This document shows, in pieces, positions 1-7,735 of a DNA stretch of 64,000 bases. This DNA is from Sphingobium naphthae (lineage in GTDB: Bacteria; Pseudomonadota; Alphaproteobacteria; Sphingomonadales; Sphingomonadaceae). Location: assembly GCF_020782235.1 (NCBI RefSeq), contig NZ_JAJGNO010000008.1, positions 124,001-188,000 of the forward strand, written 5' to 3'. The notes beneath the pieces are model-generated. The model did no database searches. It saw only the letters and a list, made by a program, of their open reading frames with translations, and was not told where the DNA came from. A program made the translations under genes and the position numbers. Numbering within the stretch: position 1 is the first letter of the stretch; the number at the start of each line of letters is the position of its first letter.

Positions 1-321
1 ATCCGTCAGCGCGGCGCGCGCCACCGCGCCGATCGTTGGATCGTCGAGCTGGGGCGTGATCGCCCCGCCCTGCACCCCCGCGCGGAAGCGGCTTTCGATG
101 CTGAGCTGCCGGATCGGGCTTTCGATCACCAGCCGCGCGACCTGAACCGGCCAGCCGCCCGGGCGCGATTCGACGATGGTGGGCGCGGGATCGACCAGCA
201 GTTCATAGTCGGACGTCCACTGGCCCGGCCAGGGCGCGGGCTTCAGCCGCAGGTTAAACCGCGCCAGCCGCACCGGCGCGGCGTAGCGCAGGATGGTGCG
301 ATGGCGGACATGGTAGATCAT
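1..321 (-). CDS. Transglutaminase-like protein, N-terminal part (cut by window edge)
   Basis: Only the first 107 codons are in the window; the gene runs off the left edge. The start ATG at 321 overlaps the stop of the preceding ATP-grasp/alpha-E gene in an ATGA arrangement, so the two are translationally coupled. The N-terminus (MIYHVRHRTILRYAAPV) and the following beta-rich stretch look like the bacterial transglutaminase-like N-terminal domain, which normally precedes a papain-like Cys-His-Asp core; that core would lie outside the window. Operons of this composition usually carry such a second, shorter transglutaminase besides the long DUF2126 protein. The family call rests on about 100 residues plus context. 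Confidence 0.75.
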   Translation of the reverse strand, partial: MIYHVRHRTILRYAAPVRLARFNLRLKPAPWPGQWTSDYELLVDPAPTIVESRPGGWPVQVARLVIESPIRQLSIESRFRAGVQGGAITPQLDDPTIGAVARAALTD

Positions 322-2783
322 GCCAGAATGTCCGCGCTCTGCGTCTTGCGCAATTGCAGGAAATAGCGCTGGCCGATGGCATCGGACAGGGCGAGCAGCC
401 GCGTTTCGGCGGCGGCAATGTCGGCCATGGTCAGCATGTCGCCGGTGAGCGGCGCGAGCTGCGCGGCCAGCGCGCCGGCGATGCGGCGCGGCTCTTCGGG
501 CAGCCCGTCGGCGCGCAGCGTCGGCAGGGCGGCGACATGATCGGCAAGGCGCTGCGCCTGCCAGGCGAGCGCGCGCGGATTGACCGGCTCCAGCGCGAGC
601 AGGTCGCGCACCGGGGCGAGCGCGGGGCCGGTCAGATAGCGCGTGCGATAGCTGATCTGGCTGTCCATGAGGTCAAGCAGCACGGTCAGGTCGTCGTCCG
701 ACGCCTGGTCGCCGGCGAACAGGGCGATGAGGCGGCAGCCATGGATGGCGCGCTCCAGCCGGCGCCCCATGTCGTGGAAGCGCCAGCCATCGCCGCGCCC
801 CATGTTTTCCGCCGCCAGGCCCGACAGCGCGCTAATCCGGTCGATCATCCGGGACGAGGCGTCGAGCAGCGTTTCGGTCACCGCGCCGTCGAAGCCGGGC
901 AGCGGCATGCGGACCAGCCGCCAGACATCGCTTGCCAGCCGGTCGCGCAGCCCTTCGCCGATATTGGCGACCGTCGCCATCAGCGCGCGGACGCTGCCGG
1001 GCTGCTGCGCATCGCCGAGCGCGACGGCGCAGAGGGGGCCGACCGCCGCCTGCGCGGAGCCGGCGCCGGCGGGCACTGCGCCCCAGGCGGCGAGCAGGCC
1101 GACCAGCCGGCCCATGGTCGGGCTGGCGAGCGAGGGGCCAAGATCGGCCTCGATCGAGCCGCCAGCGATAGCGCGGATCAGCCGCAGCGTCATTTCGGCG
1201 CGTTCGATGTAGCGACCGAGCCAGAAGAGATTGTCCGCCGCCTTGGCCGGCAACATGCCGCCGATCCGCCGGATCGCCGGCGCGCCGCCGCCCAGCAGGC
1301 TGTCGGCGGGCACGGGCCGGGCGTCGATGACGCACATGTCGGCGGACATGTCGCCCCGGCCCATCAGCGCAGCGCGAATGTCGCCATGGGCGGCGAGACG
1401 CGCGAAGGCGCCGGGCATGACGCGCCACTGGCCCGATCCGTCGCGCGCGACGAAGATGCGCAGGGTGAAGGGCAGCGGCGTCAGCCGCCCGTCGATTACC
1501 GCCGGGGTGGTGGAAAGCTTCACCATTTCCTGGCCGACATAATCCATCGGCCGCTGATCGAGCGCCGCCAGCAGCGCGGCGCGGCTGTCCCCCTGCAGCG
1601 ATGCGCCGGGCAGGAACGGCGTTTCGGGCAGGCCCGCGACCGGCTGGTCGAAGGCGGAGCCGAGCACCAGCGCGTCGAGCCGGGCGCGCACATGGTCGCG
1701 CTCGCGCGGCTGGCCGCACCACCAGGTGGCGATATTGGGGAGGATGAGGTCGGCGCCCAGCACCGCGCGCGCCAGTTGCGGCAGGAAGGCGGCGAGCGCC
1801 CGCGATTCGATGACGCCCGCGCCCGGCCAGTTGCTGACCATCAGCCCGCCGCGCGCGCAGGCGTCATACAGGTCGGCGACGCCGATCCGCGACTGGCCGT
1901 CGAAGGCGAGCGGATCGAGGAAGCGGCTGTCCATCCAGCGCCACAGGCCATCGACGCGCTTCAGCCCCTGGATGGTGCGCACGAACAGGCGGCCTTCCGA
2001 CACGATCAGGTCGTCGCCTTCGACCAGCATCAGGCCGAGATAGCGGGCGAGATGCGCCTGTTCGGCATAGCTCTGGTTGAAGCGGCCGGGGGTCAGCAGG
2101 CCGATGCGCGGGTCCGATCGGGCGCAGTCGGCGGCGAGGCCCCGCCGCAGGTCGGAAAAGAAGGGCGCGAGCCGCCGCGTGTTCATCGCGCCTAGCAGGT
2201 CGCCGGTGGCGCGCGAGAAAGCGAGCCGGTTTTCGAGCGCATAGCCCACGCCCACGGGCGTGCGCACGCGATCGGCCAGCACGCGCCATTCGCCGCCCGG
2301 CCCGCGCCCGATGTCGGCGGCGTAGAAATGGAGGAAATGGCCGCGCGGCGGGGCCGTGCCGGTCATCACGCGCCAATAATGCGGGCTGCCGGTGACGACG
2401 CTGGCCGGCAGCTTGCCATCGCGCACCAGCGACTGGGTGGAATAGATGTCGCTGACGATCCGTTCCAGCAGGTCCGCGCGCTGGACCAAGCCGGTTTCGA
2501 TATGCCGCCATTCGGCCGCGCCGATCAGCAAAGGCAGGGGGCCCAGGGGCCAGGCGCGTTCCTGTTCGTCGCCGGTCAGGCGGAAGGCGAGGCCGAGGTC
2601 CGCCGCCTGGCGCGCGACATGGTCGGCAAGCGTCGCGGGATCGCCCTTCGCCTGAGACGAGAGCCGGTCGAGCATCGTGCGCCAGTGAGCCGCCATGTCG
2701 GGCGAGGCGTCGGCGAACAGATCCCCCTGCGGCGCGGCGGCGAGATAGGCGTCGGCCCAGCCTGAGCGAATATCGGTGTCCAC
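318..2783 (-). CDS. Fused circularly permuted ATP-grasp ligase and alpha-E domain protein
   Basis: 821 residues in two parts. Residues about 1-500 resemble the circularly permuted type-2 ATP-grasp family (DUF404/407), with conserved stretches such as GYALENRLAFSRA near 180 and RTIQGLKRVDGLWRW near 270. Residues about 510-821 form an alpha-helical alpha-E domain (DUF403), opening with the family signature LPAKAADNLFWLGRYIERAE. The two are often separate adjacent genes; here they are one chain. Comparative genomics predicts that such proteins form peptide or amide bonds in a pathway with transglutaminases, but the product is unknown. The start is a GTG at 2783 behind a GGTGAGGGG ribosome-binding site. 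It lies 63 bp after the DUF2126 gene and overlaps the next gene by ATGA, so this is a three-gene operon. Confidence 0.85.
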   Translation of the reverse strand: MDTDIRSGWADAYLAAAPQGDLFADASPDMAAHWRTMLDRLSSQAKGDPATLADHVARQAADLGLAFRLTGDEQERAWPLGPLPLLIGAAEWRHIETGLVQRADLLERIVSDIYSTQSLVRDGKLPASVVTGSPHYWRVMTGTAPPRGHFLHFYAADIGRGPGGEWRVLADRVRTPVGVGYALENRLAFSRATGDLLGAMNTRRLAPFFSDLRRGLAADCARSDPRIGLLTPGRFNQSYAEQAHLARYLGLMLVEGDDLIVSEGRLFVRTIQGLKRVDGLWRWMDSRFLDPLAFDGQSRIGVADLYDACARGGLMVSNWPGAGVIESRALAAFLPQLARAVLGADLILPNIATWWCGQPRERDHVRARLDALVLGSAFDQPVAGLPETPFLPGASLQGDSRAALLAALDQRPMDYVGQEMVKLSTTPAVIDGRLTPLPFTLRIFVARDGSGQWRVMPGAFARLAAHGDIRAALMGRGDMSADMCVIDARPVPADSLLGGGAPAIRRIGGMLPAKAADNLFWLGRYIERAEMTLRLIRAIAGGSIEADLGPSLASPTMGRLVGLLAAWGAVPAGAGSAQAAVGPLCAVALGDAQQPGSVRALMATVANIGEGLRDRLASDVWRLVRMPLPGFDGAVTETLLDASSRMIDRISALSGLAAENMGRGDGWRFHDMGRRLERAIHGCRLIALFAGDQASDDDLTVLLDLMDSQISYRTRYLTGPALAPVRDLLALEPVNPRALAWQAQRLADHVAALPTLRADGLPEEPRRIAGALAAQLAPLTGDMLTMADIAAAETRLLALSDAIGQRYFLQLRKTQSADILA

Positions 2784-2846
2784 GCGGCGCCCCTCACCTT
2801 TTCCGCGCTTGCGGCGCGCCGGCGTGAGGGCGACTGTCCTCCTCCA

Positions 2847-5800
2847 TCACGCGCCGGGGTGCCGGAACCGCAGATCGAGCGTCATCGGAAATTCGCCGGG
2901 CATTTCGGCGGGCGGCATGTCGACCGGGCCGGGGGTGTGGCCATGATCCTGGAACCGCGCCTTGCGCCGCGATTCCGCTTCATAGGCGTTGACCGGCAGC
3001 GTGTCATAGTTGCGCCCGCCGGGATGCGCGACATGATAGACGCAGCCGCCCAGCGACCGGCCGCTCCAGCTGTCGAAAATGTCGAAGGTGAGCGGCGCAT
3101 TGGCCGGCAGATTGGGGTGGAGGCAATTGGCCGGCGCCCAGGCCTTGTAGCGCACGCCGCCCACTGCCTCGCCCGGCACCGCCGTCGGCGTCATCGGCAC
3201 GCGGCGGCCGTTGCAGGCGACGACATGGCGCCCCGCGACCAGGCCGGTGGCGCGCACCTGCAGCCGCTCGGTCGAGGAATCGACATAGCGCACCGTGCCG
3301 CCGATCGCGCCGGTTTCGCCGAGCACATTCCAGGGTTCGAGCGCATGGGTGATTTCAAGGCCGACGCCGCCGGCGTCCACCTGACCATGGACGGGGAAAC
3401 GGAACTGGCGCTGCGCTTCGAACCAGTGGGGGTCGAAATCATAGCCGGCGGCGCGCAGGTCGGAGAGAACCTCCAGGAAATCGGCCCAAACGAAATGGGG
3501 CAGCATGAACCGGTCGTGCAGCGCCGTGCCCCAGCGCACGAAGCCGCCCTGTTGCGGCTGGCGCCAGAACCAGGCGGTGAGCGCGCGCAGCAGCAATTGC
3601 TGGGCCAGGCTCATCCGCGCTTCGGGCGGCATTTCGAAGCCGCGAAATTCGAGCAGGCCGAGGCGTCCGGTCGGCCCGTCGGGCGAGAACATCTTGTCGA
3701 TGCAGATTTCGGTGCGATGCGTGTTGCCGGTGACGTCGACCAGCAGGTTGCGGAACAGCCGGTCGACCAGCCAGGGCGGCGGCAGGCTGTCTTCGCCGCT
3801 GCGCGTAGGATCGGGCACCTGCGCCAGCGCGATTTCCAGTTCGTACAGCCCGTCATGCCGCGCTTCGTCGATGCGCGGGGCCTGGCTGGTCGGGCCGATG
3901 AACAGGCCCGAGAAGAGATAGGAAAGCGAGGGATGGCGCTGCCAGTAGAGGACGAAGCTCTTGAGCAGATCCGGCCGGCGGATGAAGGGCGAATCGTTGA
4001 GGCTGGGCCCGCCCAGCACGATATGATTGCCGCCCCCGGTGCCGATGGAGCGGCCGTCGATCATGAACTTGTCGGCGGTCAGCTGGCATTCGCGCGCCGC
4101 GGCGTAGAGCCGTTCGGTGATCGCCACCGTTTCGTCCCAGCTGGCAGCGGGATGGACATTCACCTCTATGACGCCGGGGTCGGGCGTCGCCTTCATGACC
4201 TGAAGCCGGGGGTCGGGCGGCGGGGCATAGCCTTCGATCCGCACCGGGATGCGAGTCGCTTCGGCCACTGCCTCCACCTGCGCGATCAGTTCCAGATAAT
4301 CCTCCAGCGCGCGGACCGGGGGCAGGAAGACGGACAGATAATGGCCATGCGGTTCGACCGTGACGGCGGTGCGCACCGCGCCCTCGATCATCACCTGCTC
4401 GACACGCTCCTGCGGCGCGGCGCCGCCTTCGACATCGCCGACGCGCTGGACCCGCTGCGCCTCCTCATGGCTCGCCGCCTCGCTCACCTGCGCGCGATAG
4501 TCGGCCAGCGGCCCGCGCGGCTCGCTGGTGTCGCGCGGGTGGATATAGGGATATTCCGCCTCCGGCACATGGGGCAGCGAGCCCAGCGGCAAGCGATAGC
4601 CAAGCGCCGAATCGCCGGGCACGGCGAACAGCCTGCCGCGCCGCAGCTGCCAGATCTCGCTCTGCCAGCGCGGGGTTTCCACCTTCTGCTGCCAGCGCTG
4701 CACCGGCAGCACATAGCCGACCGGCTGGTCCAGCCCGCGCTCGAACGCGCGCACCATGCGGGCGCGCGCTTCGGGGTCGCTGATCTGGGGGTCGGTGGGG
4801 TCGGTGTTGACCGGCAGTTCGGCTTCCTTGACCGCCCAGACCGCCGGATCCTCATAGACCGGATGGGTATAGTCAGCGGAAAAGCCCATATTGCTCGCCA
4901 TCGCCGCCAGGAAGCGCTGCGCGTCGTCGGGGGTGATGGCGCGGGCGCCGTCCGGCGCGATGTCGGTCGCGATCAGCCCTTCGTCGCGCCAGAGCGGAAC
5001 GCCGTCCTGGCGCCAATAGACGGCATAGGCCCAGCGCGGCAGGCTTTCGCCCGGATACCATTTGCCCTGGCCATGGTGAAGCAGGCCGCCGGGTGCGAAG
5101 TCGGCGCGCAGCGTGCGGATCAGCCGGTCGGCATAGCCCGCCTTGGTCGGGCCGACGGCATCGCCATTCCATTCGCCCGCTTCCCCGCCCCGCTCCGCGA
5201 CGAAGGTCGGTTCTCCGCCGATGGTGAGGCGCACGTCCTGATCGTGGAGGTCGGCATCGACCTTTGCCCCCAGCGCCATCAGCGCGTCCCAGCGCGTGTC
5301 GGTGAAAGGCTTGGTGATGCGCACCGCTTCGGCGATGCGGCGGAGCTGCATTTCGAAGTGGAAATCCACCTCCGCCGGTTCGGCCATGCCGCTGATCGGC
5401 GCGGCCGAGCGATAATGGGGGGTGGCGCAGAGCGGGATATGGCCTTCGCCCGCGAACATGCCGCTGGTGGCGTCGAGCGCGACCCAGCCGGCACCCGGCA
5501 CATAGGCCTCCGCCCAGGCGTGCAGGTCGACCACGTCCTGGGTGACGCCCCGCGGCCCTTCGAGCGGTTCGACGTCGGCAACGAGCTGGATCGAATAGCC
5601 CGAGACGAAGCGGGCAGCAAAGCCCAGCCGGCGCAGCAGCTGGACCAGCAGCCAGGCCGAATCGCGGCAGGAGCCGGTGCCGATCGCCAGCGTTTCCTCC
5701 GGGCTCTGCACCCCCGTTTCCATGCGGATGACATAGCCGACCTGGCTTTGCAGGCGGCGATTGACCTCCACCAGGAAATCGACGGTGCGGCCCTGATGGC

Positions 5801-6203
5801 CGGCATGGTCGGCGACCAGCCCGTCGAACAGCGGCCCCTGATCCTCCACGTCGAAATAGGCGGCAAGGTCGGTCTTCAGCTGGTCGTCATAGGCGAAGGG
5901 ATAGTCCTCCGCATAAGGCTCCACGAAGAAGTCGAAGGGATTGATGATGTCGAGATCGGCGAGCAGGTCGACCTCGATCGAGAAATGATCGACCGGATCG
6001 GGAAAGACGACGCGCGCCAGCCAGTTGCCGTGTGGATCCTGCTGCCAGTTGAGGAAATGGCCGGCAGGCTCGATCTTCAGCGCGTAATTGGGGATTTTGG
6101 TGCGGCTGTGCGGCGCGGGGCGCAGCCGGATGACCTGGGGACCGAGCCGGATCGGCCGGCTGTAGCGGTAGGAGGTGAGGTGATGCAGCGCGGCCTTGAG
6201 CAT
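2847..6203 (-). CDS. Transglutaminase family protein with DUF2126 domain
   Basis: About 1118 residues, first gene of the transglutaminase/ATP-grasp operon. Residues about 1-80 are the transglutaminase-like N-terminal domain. The papain-like core follows, with a visible triad: Cys about 179 in [16 protein letters not shown], His about 228 in [12 protein letters not shown] and Asp about 244 in ALDATSG. The remaining 800 or so residues are the DUF2126 region, rich in conserved Trp, His and Gly motifs such as [15 protein letters not shown]. There is no signal peptide, so it is probably cytoplasmic. I chose ATG 6203 ([17 protein letters not shown]) because family alignment normally begins there; an in-frame TTG at 6233 would add ten residues. 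The full set is thought to build or tag a peptide whose identity is not established. Confidence 0.85.
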   Translation of the reverse strand: MLKAALHHLTSYRYSRPIRLGPQVIRLRPAPHSRTKIPNYALKIEPAGHFLNWQQDPHGNWLARVVFPDPVDHFSIEVDLLADLDIINPFDFFVEPYAEDYPFAYDDQLKTDLAAYFDVEDQGPLFDGLVADHAGHQGRTVDFLVEVNRRLQSQVGYVIRMETGVQSPEETLAIGTGSCRDSAWLLVQLLRRLGFAARFVSGYSIQLVADVEPLEGPRGVTQDVVDLHAWAEAYVPGAGWVALDATSGMFAGEGHIPLCATPHYRSAAPISGMAEPAEVDFHFEMQLRRIAEAVRITKPFTDTRWDALMALGAKVDADLHDQDVRLTIGGEPTFVAERGGEAGEWNGDAVGPTKAGYADRLIRTLRADFAPGGLLHHGQGKWYPGESLPRWAYAVYWRQDGVPLWRDEGLIATDIAPDGARAITPDDAQRFLAAMASNMGFSADYTHPVYEDPAVWAVKEAELPVNTDPTDPQISDPEARARMVRAFERGLDQPVGYVLPVQRWQQKVETPRWQSEIWQLRRGRLFAVPGDSALGYRLPLGSLPHVPEAEYPYIHPRDTSEPRGPLADYRAQVSEAASHEEAQRVQRVGDVEGGAAPQERVEQVMIEGAVRTAVTVEPHGHYLSVFLPPVRALEDYLELIAQVEAVAEATRIPVRIEGYAPPPDPRLQVMKATPDPGVIEVNVHPAASWDETVAITERLYAAARECQLTADKFMIDGRSIGTGGGNHIVLGGPSLNDSPFIRRPDLLKSFVLYWQRHPSLSYLFSGLFIGPTSQAPRIDEARHDGLYELEIALAQVPDPTRSGEDSLPPPWLVDRLFRNLLVDVTGNTHRTEICIDKMFSPDGPTGRLGLLEFRGFEMPPEARMSLAQQLLLRALTAWFWRQPQQGGFVRWGTALHDRFMLPHFVWADFLEVLSDLRAAGYDFDPHWFEAQRQFRFPVHGQVDAGGVGLEITHALEPWNVLGETGAIGGTVRYVDSSTERLQVRATGLVAGRHVVACNGRRVPMTPTAVPGEAVGGVRYKAWAPANCLHPNLPANAPLTFDIFDSWSGRSLGGCVYHVAHPGGRNYDTLPVNAYEAESRRKARFQDHGHTPGPVDMPPAEMPGEFPMTLDLRFRHPGA

Positions 6204-6289
6204 GGCGCGATCAAACGCCACGCCCTGTTGCAATGCAATGCGAAATCGGTCGCGCGCGCAAGTTTATGGCCGCGCGCGGGCGTCGCGCC

Positions 6290-6847
6290 TCAGTTTCGCG
6301 TCAGCCCGTCGATCGCCGCCCAGCCCGAAGCGCCGATCAGGGCGAGACCGCGCGCCTGCTCCGCGCGCACGCCGCCCAGCGCGATCACCGGCGGGCGCGC
6401 CCCGCGCGCCAGCGCCGCGAAGCGGGCGCGGCCGAGCGCCGGCGCGCCGGGATGGGAGCGGGTGGGGAAGAGCGGCGAGAGGAAGAGCAGGTCCGCGCCC
6501 GCGCGCTGCGCCGCCCGGATTTCCCGCCGGTCATGCACCGGGGCGCTGTGCAGCAGCGGCCGGGCGGCGCGGCGCGTATCGCGGCCATGCCAGCCATCGG
6601 CGCGCCAGGCGGCGGCCGCCTGCGCCGGGCCCGCCAGCAGCAGCAGCAATCGGCGCCGCCGGGCGATGGCGCGCAGGGCGTCGAACAGGGCGCGCCGCTG
6701 CGCGGGCGGCGTGCGATAATGGCGCAGGATGATGCCCGCCCGGCCCCGGGGCAGGGCCCGCGCCGCCGCCAGCAACCGATCATCGGACACCCGCTCGTCG
6801 GTCATCAGCCAGAGGCCGGGCAGCGTTTTGCGGTGGCGGCGGTGCAT
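6290..6847 (-). CDS. ThiE/TenI-like TIM-barrel protein (thiamine phosphate synthase family)
   Basis: About 185 residues. The chain has the ThiE/TenI pattern: an early LWLMTDERV strand, an HSAPVHD segment, the phosphate-loop-like LSPLFPTRSHPGAPALG and a final PPVIALGGV followed by helix. ThiE joins the pyrimidine and thiazole halves of thiamine, while TenI-type relatives are thiazole tautomerases; the short length and an Ala/Arg-rich middle leave the exact activity open. No other thiamine gene is nearby and I see no TPP riboswitch. The start ATG at 6847 has an AGGGA motif at proper spacing. The longer in-frame reading to 6997 would run through the divergent yggS start and is rejected. Starts of the two divergent genes are only 22 bp apart. 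Confidence 0.65.
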   Translation of the reverse strand: MHRRHRKTLPGLWLMTDERVSDDRLLAAARALPRGRAGIILRHYRTPPAQRRALFDALRAIARRRRLLLLLAGPAQAAAAWRADGWHGRDTRRAARPLLHSAPVHDRREIRAAQRAGADLLFLSPLFPTRSHPGAPALGRARFAALARGARPPVIALGGVRAEQARGLALIGASGWAAIDGLTRN

Positions 6848-6869
6848 GGCCATCCCTATAGCAGCGCGC

Positions 6870-7613
6870 ATGACGACCGCCAGCATCCCCGCCGACCCGG
6901 CCGCCCAGCGGCTGGCCGCCGTGCGCGACGCCATGGACCGCGCCGCCCGCCTGACCGACCGCCGCGCCGACGACATCCGCCTGATCGCCGTGTCCAAGAC
7001 TCAGGACGCCGACGCGATCCGCCCGCTGATCGCCGCGGGGCAGCGCGTCTTCGGCGAGAATCGCGTGCAGGAAAGCCAGCAGAAATGGCCGGCGCTGCGC
7101 GAGGAACAGGGTGACATCGCGCTGCACCTGGTGGGACAGCTGCAATCCAACAAGGCGGCCGAGGCGGTCGCTTTGTTCGACGTGATCCATGGACTGGACC
7201 GCCCGTCGCTGCTGACCGCGCTGGCCCGGGCGATGGACGCGGCGGGCAAGCGCGTGCCCTGCTTCATCCAGGTCAATATCGGCGCGGAGGAGCAGAAGGG
7301 CGGATGCCCGATCGCGCAGACGCCCGCGCTGATCGCGGCGGCGCGCGACGCCGACATTCCGCTGCTGGGCCTGATGTGCGTGCCGCCCGCCGATGTGGAG
7401 CCCGCCCCCTTCTTCGCGCTGCTGGCCAAGATGGCGCGCGAGGAAGGGCTGCCGCGCCTGTCGATGGGCATGTCGGGCGATTATGAAACGGCGATCATGC
7501 TGGGCGCGACCGATATTCGCGTGGGCACCGCCCTGTTCGGCGAGCGCCCAGCGCCAGCCCGACCGGTGCCGGCAAGCGGACGCGGGATGATCCGGAACAG
7601 CGGCGGGTCGTAG
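6870..7613 (+). CDS. yggS: YggS family PLP-homeostasis protein
   Basis: 247 residues. A fold-type III alanine-racemase-like barrel that binds pyridoxal 5'-phosphate without known catalytic activity and keeps the vitamin B6 pool balanced. Family landmarks are all present: IAVSKTQ with the PLP lysine, FGENRVQE, HLVGQLQSNK, QVNIGAEEQKGG, and the C-terminal LSMGMSGDYETAI and ATDIRVGTALFG phosphate-binding motifs. I start at ATG 6870 (MTTASIPADPAAQRL); longer in-frame extension upstream belongs to the opposite strand's gene. In many bacteria yggS sits beside yggT and yggU; here those two are about 10 kb to the right, so the cluster is split. A TATAGC hexamer about 15 nt before the ATG suggests a very short leader. 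Confidence 0.93.
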   Translation: MTTASIPADPAAQRLAAVRDAMDRAARLTDRRADDIRLIAVSKTQDADAIRPLIAAGQRVFGENRVQESQQKWPALREEQGDIALHLVGQLQSNKAAEAVALFDVIHGLDRPSLLTALARAMDAAGKRVPCFIQVNIGAEEQKGGCPIAQTPALIAAARDADIPLLGLMCVPPADVEPAPFFALLAKMAREEGLPRLSMGMSGDYETAIMLGATDIRVGTALFGERPAPARPVPASGRGMIRNSGGS

Positions 7614-7735
7614 CGGCCCCCCTCTTTGCAGAGGCGCTCGCGCGACATGGTGGGGAGGGGCGTCCCCATCACGATGGGATGACGCCTCTCCGGCCAGCCC
7701 CCTCCCCCTTTTCAGGGGAGGAAGGCGCGCTTGTC
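7614..7735. terminator. Convergent intergenic region with three stacked hairpins
   Basis: Between the 3' ends of yggS and the TonB receptor lie three inverted repeats. The first, at 7621-7634, has CCTCT/AGAGG arms. The second, at 7655-7690, has long near-perfect arms starting GAGGGGCGTC and ending GACGCCTCTC with a 2-nt bulge. The third, at 7701-7721, has CCTCCCC/GGGGAGG arms. No clear U-tract follows any of them, so they are either weak bidirectional terminators or a REP-like repeat cluster protecting both 3' ends. A genome-wide search for these arms would tell which. Confidence 0.5.

Noticed and set aside
2859-6719. 1286-codon open frame antisense to the DUF2126 gene
   Set aside because: The product is an Arg/Gly/Ala/Asp mixture with no domain. 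Long antisense frames are expected opposite genes of this base composition, and the minus-strand frame has intact catalytic motifs.
6290-6853. TPP riboswitch for the ThiE-like gene
   Set aside because: Only about 20 bp separate its start from the divergent yggS start; there is no room for, or trace of, the conserved riboswitch core.
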